NCBI RefSeq assembly: GCF_003634935.1
Contig: NZ_RBXO01000001.1
Location: 2,567,501 to 2,631,500 of the forward strand
Source: Saccharothrix australiensis
GTDB lineage: Bacteria; Actinomycetota; Actinomycetes; Mycobacteriales; Pseudonocardiaceae
Length of the DNA stretch: 64,000 nt
Direction of reading: 5' to 3'
Below the pieces are notes generated by a model. It saw only the letters and a list, made by a program, of their open reading frames with translations. It was not told the DNA's origin and made no database searches. How positions within the stretch are numbered: position 1 is the first letter of the stretch; every line of letters starts with the position of its first letter. Shown one piece after another: positions 59,001-64,000 of the stretch. A program made the position numbers and the translations under genes.

Positions 59001-60044
59001 TCAGCCGGTGCGGTGCGGTGTGTCGGTCTCGTCCTCGAAGTCGCCGATCAGCTCTTCGAGGAGGTCTTCGAGCGCGGCGATGCCCACCACGCGGTCGTCG
59101 TCGGCCACGAGCGCGAGCTGCGCGCGGTCGGCGCGCATCGCGGTGACCGCCTGGGCGACCGGCATGGTGGCGGGCAGCGTCAGCGTGGCGCCCATCAGGT
59201 CGCGGGCGGTGGGCTCGCCGCCGGTCGCGGTGGCGCGGACGGCCTCCCGGACGTGCACGAGGCCGACGAACCGGCCGTGCGCGTCGGTCACCGGGAACCG
59301 GGACCGCCCCGACTCCCGGCTGCGGCGCTCCACCTCGCGGGCCCCGGTGCCCTCCGCGACGGTCAGCGCGTGCTCGACCGGCACCATCACCTGCGACACG
59401 GTGGTGTTCTGGAGTTGCAGCATCCGGGTGAGCAGCCGCTGCTGGCCCTCGGGGATCAGGCCGTGCTCGGCGGACTGCCGCACGAGCATCCGCAGGTCGT
59501 CCGGCCGGTGCGCCTGCGCCAGCTCGTCCTGCGGCTCGACCTTCACCAGCCGCAGCAGGGCGTTCGTCACCGCGTTGAGCCCGCCGAGGAGCCGGCGGAC
59601 GGAGCGCGCGAACCCGCGGAACGGCAGCGCGAGCAGCCGGGCCGAGCGCTCGGGGTTCGAGATCGCCCAGGACTTCGGCGCCATCTCGCCGAGCACCATG
59701 TGCAGGAACACCACCAGCACCAGGCTGATCGTGAACGCGACCGCGTACGCCGCGCCCGCCGGCAGCCCGGTCGCGAGCAGCAGCGGGTCGAGCAGGTCGG
59801 CGACGGCCGGCTTGGCCAGCGCGCCCAGGCCCAGCGTGCACAGGGTGATGCCGAGCTGCGCGCCCGCGAGCATCAGCGACAGCTCGCGCACGCCCGCCAC
59901 GGCGGCGCGGGCGGCCCGGCTGGTGCCGGCGTCCTGCTCCAGGCGGTGCCGCTTGGCGGCGATGAGCGCGAACTCGGCGGCGACGAAGAAGGCGTTGGCC
60001 ACCAGCAGGCCCAGGGACAGCAGCAACGACCAGGCGACGCTCAT
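59001..60044 (-). CDS. CorC/HlyC-type membrane protein with DUF21 and CBS pair (second of pair)
   Basis: This 347-residue protein has an N-terminal DUF21/CNNM membrane domain (FFVAAEFALIAAKRHRLEQD, VFLHMVLGEMAPK) with about four helices, then a tandem CBS pair (VSQVMVPVEHALTV, LALVADDDRVVGIAALEDLLEEL). The short protein lacks the CorC_HlyC C-terminal domain. The family is linked to Mg2+ and Co2+ homeostasis. ATG 60044 overlaps the stop of the preceding paralogue (ATGA), so the two are translationally coupled. Confidence 0.9.
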   Translation of the reverse strand: MSVAWSLLLSLGLLVANAFFVAAEFALIAAKRHRLEQDAGTSRAARAAVAGVRELSLMLAGAQLGITLCTLGLGALAKPAVADLLDPLLLATGLPAGAAYAVAFTISLVLVVFLHMVLGEMAPKSWAISNPERSARLLALPFRGFARSVRRLLGGLNAVTNALLRLVKVEPQDELAQAHRPDDLRMLVRQSAEHGLIPEGQQRLLTRMLQLQNTTVSQVMVPVEHALTVAEGTGAREVERRSRESGRSRFPVTDAHGRFVGLVHVREAVRATATGGEPTARDLMGATLTLPATMPVAQAVTAMRADRAQLALVADDDRVVGIAALEDLLEELIGDFEDETDTPHRTG

Positions 60045-61363
60045 CGCGCGTCCTCCAGCCGGGCTGCCGCGGGCGGTGCGGTGGCGAGCACGACGCCGGC
60101 GGGCACGTTGCGCGCCACGGCCGTGACGCGCACGGACACGCCGTCGACGGTGATCTCGTCGCCGGTGCGGGCGGTGCGGCCCAGTCGGTGCAGCACCAGC
60201 CCCGACACCGTGTCGTAGCTGTCGTGCGCGGGCAGCGCGACACCGGTGGCGGCGGCGATCTCGTCCACCCGCATCCGGCCGGGCACCAGCCACGCGCCGT
60301 CGCCGAGCGGCTCGATCCCGTCCTCCTCCAGGTCGTCCTCGTCGCGGATCTCGCCGACCAGCTCCTCGGCCAGGTCCTCCAGCGACACGACGCCGGCGAA
60401 CCCGCCGAACTCGTCCACCACGCAGGCCAGCTGGCGGCGCTCGGCGCGCAGCCGCTCCAGCACGGCGGGCAGCGGCAGGGTGGCGGGCACCACCAGGGCG
60501 GGCGCGGCGATGTCCCCGACCGGGGTGTCGACCCGCCGCTCGGGCGGCACGGTCAGCACCTCGGCCAGGCCGACGACGCCGCGCAGGTCGTCGAGGTCGT
60601 CCCCGAACACGGGGAAGCGCGAGTGCCCGGTGTCGAGCAGGTCGACCACGCGGGCGGCGGGCTCGTCGGCGCGCACGGCGTGCACGCCCACGCGCGGCGT
60701 CATCGCCTGCTCGGCGGCCAGTTCGCGGAAGCCGAGCCCGCGGGCCAGCAGGTGCGACAGCTCGGGGTCCAGGTCGCCCCGGCTGCTCGCGTCGCCGATG
60801 ATCCGCCGCAGGTCCTCCGGGGTGGCGCCCTGCGGCAGCTCCTCCACCGGCTCGATGCCCACCGCGCGCAGCAGCCGGTTGGCCGCCGCGTCGAACAGGC
60901 GGATCACGGGGCCCGCGACCGCGAGGTAGGCGAGGGTGGACGCGCTCAGCGCCTTGGCCAGCGCCTCGGGGCGCGCGATGGCGAAGTTCTTCGGCAGCAG
61001 CTCGCCGAGCACCATCTGCACGGCGGTCGCGAACACCAGCGCCACCGCCATCGACAGCGGCACGGCGACCGCCTGCGGGAGCCCGGTGAGGCCGAGCAGG
61101 CCGGCGAGGCCCGTGCCCAGCAGCGGTTCGGCCACGTACCCCGCGAGCAGCGCGGTCACCGTGATCCCGAACTGGGCGCCGGAGAGCATGAACGACAACC
61201 GCCGCGTCACGCGCAGCGCGCGGCCGGCGGCCTGGTCGCCGTCCTCGGCCAGTCGGCGCAGCCGCCCCCGGTCGACCGCCATGTAGGCGAACTCCTGGGC
61301 GACGAAGTACCCCGTGGCCGCGGTGAGGGCCACGATCGCGAGCAGGCCGGTGAGGATCAGCAC
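60041..61363 (-). CDS. CorC/HlyC-type membrane protein with DUF21, CBS pair and C-terminal transporter-associated domain (first of pair)
   Basis: This 440-residue protein has the DUF21 start TGYFVAQEFAYMAVDRGRLR and AVQMVLGELLPKNFAIARPE, the CBS pair (AMTPRVGVHAV; LACVVDEFGGFAGVVSLEDL) and a complete CorC_HlyC domain (WLVPGRMRVDEIAAATGV). It is probably an ion-homeostasis membrane protein acting with its overlapping partner. GTG 61363 opens the operon, which diverges from the MerR gene. Confidence 0.9.
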   Translation of the reverse strand: MLILTGLLAIVALTAATGYFVAQEFAYMAVDRGRLRRLAEDGDQAAGRALRVTRRLSFMLSGAQFGITVTALLAGYVAEPLLGTGLAGLLGLTGLPQAVAVPLSMAVALVFATAVQMVLGELLPKNFAIARPEALAKALSASTLAYLAVAGPVIRLFDAAANRLLRAVGIEPVEELPQGATPEDLRRIIGDASSRGDLDPELSHLLARGLGFRELAAEQAMTPRVGVHAVRADEPAARVVDLLDTGHSRFPVFGDDLDDLRGVVGLAEVLTVPPERRVDTPVGDIAAPALVVPATLPLPAVLERLRAERRQLACVVDEFGGFAGVVSLEDLAEELVGEIRDEDDLEEDGIEPLGDGAWLVPGRMRVDEIAAATGVALPAHDSYDTVSGLVLHRLGRTARTGDEITVDGVSVRVTAVARNVPAGVVLATAPPAAARLEDAR

Positions 61364-61513
61364 GGCGCGCTCGCGGCGGGGGGACGATGGATGATCAGCC
61401 GGGTCGCACCCGGCCTGCTACTACAGCCGTCGGTGTCGGCGCTGTCGGGCATACTTCACACTAGCACGTCGCACTGTATGGTTGACGGTCCGTACACGGA
61501 AGGTGAGGCCGGT
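61364..61513. promoter_or_regulatory. divergent promoter region between CorC-type pair and MerR regulator
   Basis: The region is locally AT-richer. TTCACA and TATGGT separated by 16 bp (about 61451 and 61473), followed by TTGACGG, are candidate promoter elements toward the MerR gene, but a dyad of the usual MerR spacing is not clear. Assignment is tentative. Confidence 0.3.
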
Positions 61514-61912
61514 GTGACCGACGTCCTGCTCAAGATCGGCGAACTCGCCGCTCGCGCCCAGGTCAGCCCCCGCACCGTCGACTACTACACGAGCCTCGGC
61601 CTGCTCAGCCCGGCCAAGCGCACGGCGGGCAACTACCGCCTGTACCACCCCGGTGACATCGAGCGCATCCACCTCGTGCAGCGCCTGGAGGTCCAGGGCG
61701 TGCCGCTGGAGGAGATCGCGGTGGCGCTGCGCAGCACGCACGTCGACCTCGGCGCGATCCTGGACCGCATCGACGAGGACCTGCGCACCCTCCAGACGGC
61801 GGCGGAGGCGGCCTCGCCCGAGGTGCACGGCTTATTGGCGGCCATCGCCACCCGCGTCCACTCCCTGATCTCCGTCGCCCTCCAGATCCCGCCCGACCTG
61901 CCGCTGCCCTGA
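61514..61912 (+). CDS. MerR-family transcriptional regulator with a TTA codon
   Basis: This 132-residue protein has the MerR winged helix: LLKIGELAARAQVSPRTVDY followed by YTSLGLLSPAKRTAGNYRLY, then a dimerisation helix. There is no cysteine-based metal site in the short C-terminus, so its effector is unknown. Codon 107 (61832-61834) is TTA, implying possible bldA control. GTG 61514 follows AGGTGAGG. Its 3' end overlaps the convergent CBS-protein gene by 81 bp. It likely controls itself and the divergent CorC-type pair. Confidence 0.88.
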   Translation: MTDVLLKIGELAARAQVSPRTVDYYTSLGLLSPAKRTAGNYRLYHPGDIERIHLVQRLEVQGVPLEEIAVALRSTHVDLGAILDRIDEDLRTLQTAAEAASPEVHGLLAAIATRVHSLISVALQIPPDLPLP

Positions 61913-63181
61913 CGCGTGCCGCAGCCGCACCTCGGTGATCGCGTGGTGGCCCACGCCGCTGACCTCGATCGCCCAGTCGGACACGGTGACCCGTTCGCCG
62001 GGCCGTTCCGGCACGTGCCCCAGGCACACCAGCAGCAGGCCGGCGATGGTGGCGTAGTCGCCACCGGGCGCGTCGGGCAGCTCCACGCCCAGGTCGGCCA
62101 GGTCGTGCACGGGGAACGTGCCGGGCAGCACCAGCGAGCCGTCCTCGGCGTTGCGCACCGCCAGGACGTCCGGGTCGGTCTCGTCCATGATCTCGCCGAC
62201 GATCTCCTCCAGCAGGTCCTCCAGCGTGACCATGCCCGCGACCGCGCCGTGCTCGTCGACCACCAGCGCCATCTGCTCGCGCTCGGCCTTGAACCGGCGC
62301 AGCGCGTCCGACACCCGCACCGAGTCCGGCAGCACGAGCGCGGTGCGCGCCACGTCCTCCACGACGTGGTGCTCGCCCAGCAGGTCGCGCAGGTGCACGA
62401 CGCCGATCAGGTCGTCCAGGTGCCCGCCGCGCGCCACCGGCGCGCGCGAGTGGCCGGAGGCGGCCAGCTCCGCCCGCGCCGCCGCGACGTCCAGCTCGGC
62501 GGGCAGCGTGACCACGGCCCGCCGCGGCACCAGCACCTCCCGCAGGCGGCGCTCGTGGATCTCCAGCGCGCCGGTGATGATCTCGCGCTGCTCGGCGTTG
62601 AGGCCGCGCTGCGCCGCGACCAGCTCGCGCAGCTCCTCCGGCGACATCTGCTCCGACTCGGCGTCCGGCCGGCCGCCGAACAACCGGACCACGAGGTCCG
62701 TGGCCGCGCTCAGCGCCCACACCGCCGGCCGGGAGATGGTGGAGAGCACGTCCAGCGGGCGGGCGACCAGCAGCGCCCACCGCAGGGCGTTCTGCATCGC
62801 CAGCCGCTTGGGCGCGAGTTCGCCGAACACCAGCGTGAGGAACGTCAGCACGACGGTCACCAGCGCGATCGCCACGGCGTTCGCCGCACCGCCCAGGAAC
62901 GACAGCAGCGGCACCAGGGGCGCGGCGAGCGACACGGCGGCCGTCGCGGACGCCAGGAACCCCGCCAGCGTGATGCCGATCTGGATGGTGGCGAGGAACC
63001 GGTTCGGGTCGCGCGCCAGCCTGACCAGCGTCCGCGCCCCGGCCCGCCCGTCCCGCTCCAGGGCGCGCAGCTGGCCCTCCCGCAGGGAGATCAGCGCCAT
63101 CTCGCTGCCCGCGAACACCGCGTTGAGCAGCACCAGCACCGCGACCAGCCCGAGCGTGAAACCGTAGCCGTCCACAACCAC
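61832..63181 (-). CDS. third CorC/HlyC-type membrane protein with DUF21, CBS pair and C-terminal domain
   Basis: This 449-residue protein shares the layout of the pair at 59001-61363: DUF21 (NAVFAGSEMALISLREGQLR; TLVFGELAPKRLAMQNALRW), CBS pair (VLVPRRAVVTLPAEL; MALVVDEHGAVAGMVTLEDL) and CorC_HlyC domain (GSLVLPGTFPVHDLADLGVE). It is not in their operon but on the other side of the MerR gene, and its last ~27 codons run antisense to the MerR 3' end. The tail after RLRHAS is Gly/Asp-rich and probably unstructured. The start is GTG 63181, or GTG 63175. Confidence 0.9.
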   Translation of the reverse strand: MVVDGYGFTLGLVAVLVLLNAVFAGSEMALISLREGQLRALERDGRAGARTLVRLARDPNRFLATIQIGITLAGFLASATAAVSLAAPLVPLLSFLGGAANAVAIALVTVVLTFLTLVFGELAPKRLAMQNALRWALLVARPLDVLSTISRPAVWALSAATDLVVRLFGGRPDAESEQMSPEELRELVAAQRGLNAEQREIITGALEIHERRLREVLVPRRAVVTLPAELDVAAARAELAASGHSRAPVARGGHLDDLIGVVHLRDLLGEHHVVEDVARTALVLPDSVRVSDALRRFKAEREQMALVVDEHGAVAGMVTLEDLLEEIVGEIMDETDPDVLAVRNAEDGSLVLPGTFPVHDLADLGVELPDAPGGDYATIAGLLLVCLGHVPERPGERVTVSDWAIEVSGVGHHAITEVRLRHASGQRQVGRDLEGDGDQGVDAGGDGRQ

Positions 63182-63222
63182 TCCGCATCCGGTGACCGAG
63201 TGGGCGCAACGCTACTGCCGGA

Positions 63223-63579
63223 TCACCGCCGCCACAGCTCGGGCACCGCGGCCTCCGCGACCAGCTCCTCCGGCGCGGACAGCCGCCACGCCTCGAACAC
63301 CAGCTCGGCCAGCTCGTCGGCCTCGACGCCGGCCAGTCGGACGACGACCCAGCCGAACCCGCCCGCGGTGAACTGCTCCTCGAACACGTCCGGCCGCTCG
63401 GCCACCAGCGCCCGCTGCTCGGACAGCGTCTGCTTCAGGCCCACCGTCAGCGTGCGGGGCCAGTAGTAGCCGAACCGCTTGCCGCGCACGCTGAACGAGC
63501 TGTACTGGCCGGCCTCGGCGCGCTCCACGTCGGGCAGCGCGCCGAGGAACCGGAAGAAGTCGTCACTGCCCACACCCAC
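63223..63579 (-). CDS. YjbR/MmcQ-family protein
   Basis: This 118-residue protein matches the MmcQ/YjbR (CyaY-like fold) family: FSVRGKRFGYYWP, TVGLKQTLSEQRALVAERPDVF and FGWVVVRLAGVEADELAELV. The family is described as possibly DNA-binding and its function is unknown. It stands alone between the CBS-protein gene and the ABC-2 permease. Confidence 0.85.
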   Translation of the reverse strand: MGVGSDDFFRFLGALPDVERAEAGQYSSFSVRGKRFGYYWPRTLTVGLKQTLSEQRALVAERPDVFEEQFTAGGFGWVVVRLAGVEADELAELVFEAWRLSAPEELVAEAAVPELWRR

Positions 63580-63651
63580 CGCACAGCCCCCACGAGTCCG
63601 GAAACCGCAGTATAAGTGGCCGCTGTGGACGGTCTGGGCGGGCGTTCCCCG

Positions 63652-64000
63652 TCACCGCTCGCGGGCCCACGCCTTGGCCAGCGCCAGCCTGCCGCCGGTG
63701 TGCAGCAGGGAACCGGAGTAGATCCGGCCGGCCAGCAGCACCGCCAGCACGGCCGTCCCGGCCAGCAGACCCAGTGCCACCAAGGCTTCCCACGTCGCCG
63801 CCTGACCCGCGAACATGCGCACGGGCATCGCGATGGCCGACGAGAACGGCACGTACGACAGCACGGTCAGCACGGTGGTGTTCTCCGCGAAGAACATCAC
63901 GCCGAAGTACGGCCCCATCACCAGCATCACGACCAGGCCCATGCTCGAACCCAGGTCCTCCTGGCGGCTGACCAGCGACCCGGCGACCGCCCACATCGAG
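63652..64000 (-). CDS. ABC-2 type transporter permease, C-terminal part (continues beyond window)
   Basis: The open frame runs off the window end; the visible 116 residues are the C-terminus. At least three hydrophobic helices are seen (MGLVVMLVMGPYFGVMFF, VLTVLSYVPFSSAIAMPVRM, ALVALGLLAGTAVLAVLLAG), ending in GRIYSGSLLHTGGRLALAKA. The PFSSAIAMPVRM segment followed by a YSGSLLHTGGR tail is typical of NatB/YhaP-like ABC-2 permeases. A cognate ATPase would be expected upstream, outside the window. Confidence 0.8.
   Translation of the reverse strand, partial: SMWAVAGSLVSRQEDLGSSMGLVVMLVMGPYFGVMFFAENTTVLTVLSYVPFSSAIAMPVRMFAGQAATWEALVALGLLAGTAVLAVLLAGRIYSGSLLHTGGRLALAKAWARER

Overview
This is a very GC-rich actinomycete chromosome segment with strong third-position G/C bias, GTG starts and purine-rich ribosome binding sites. 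A Spo0M homologue, a SARP regulator and large modular polyketide synthase (PKS) genes fit a filamentous actinomycete. The family mix suggests Pseudonocardiales (Saccharothrix, Actinosynnema or Lentzea type), but that placement is an inference.

About 1-47.7 kb looks like one type I PKS gene cluster. Its left side holds the end of an ABC exporter (1-1362), a flavin reductase (1865-2380, minus) and a five-gene cassette for methoxymalonyl-ACP: FkbK-, FkbG-, FkbJ-, FkbI- and FkbH-like genes (2611-6664). A SARP-family regulator follows (6781-8838). The core is PKS A (9001-24264, three modules), a class III aminotransferase fused to an acyl-ACP-reductase-like domain (24313-27117), an MFS exporter (27161-28651), an acyl-CoA-dehydrogenase-fold flavin monooxygenase (28816-30024), PKS B (30141-38408, KSQ loading module plus one module) and, on the minus strand, PKS C (38475-44738, one module plus a terminal thioester reductase). 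A PucR-type regulator carrying a TTA codon (44775-46169, minus) and a discrete acyltransferase (AT, 46354-47652) close the cluster.

Reading the domains, the order B -> A -> C uses each protein once: B has the only loading module and C the only release domain. The predicted chain has a propionyl starter, then malonyl (KR, DH), methylmalonyl (KR, DH), malonyl (KR, DH), an extender at a module without a working AT and without a working KR, then malonyl (KR only), with reductive release as an aldehyde. Module A3 has a decayed AT, a KR with Tyr changed to Phe and a DH with Asp changed to Glu. The free-standing AT probably charges it, most likely with methoxymalonyl from the FkbG-K cassette. Transamination of the C1 aldehyde and attack on the retained C5 ketone would give a six-membered cyclic imine. 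My prediction is therefore a trienyl, methoxy- and hydroxy-substituted piperideine alkaloid, of the same logic as coelimycin, cyclizidine and nigrifactin, tailored by the flavin monooxygenase and reductase. I do not recognise this exact combination.

The malonyl-AT segments of modules A2, B1 and C1 differ sharply from their surroundings in codon use and are near-copies of each other. Those of B1 and C1 form a 1,136-bp inverted repeat around a 6.3-kb segment, so domain swapping by recombination is written into the cluster.

From about 47.6 kb the window is mostly housekeeping or accessory: MsrA, a 50-residue acidic protein, a FrnE-like DsbA oxidoreductase, a carbohydrate-type ABC importer (binding protein and two permeases, no ATPase), a CtpI-type P-type ATPase, a gene-poor stretch at 57.4-57.96 kb, Spo0M, three CorC/HlyC-type CBS membrane proteins, a MerR regulator with a TTA codon, a YjbR/MmcQ protein, and the end of an ABC-2 permease cut by the window edge.
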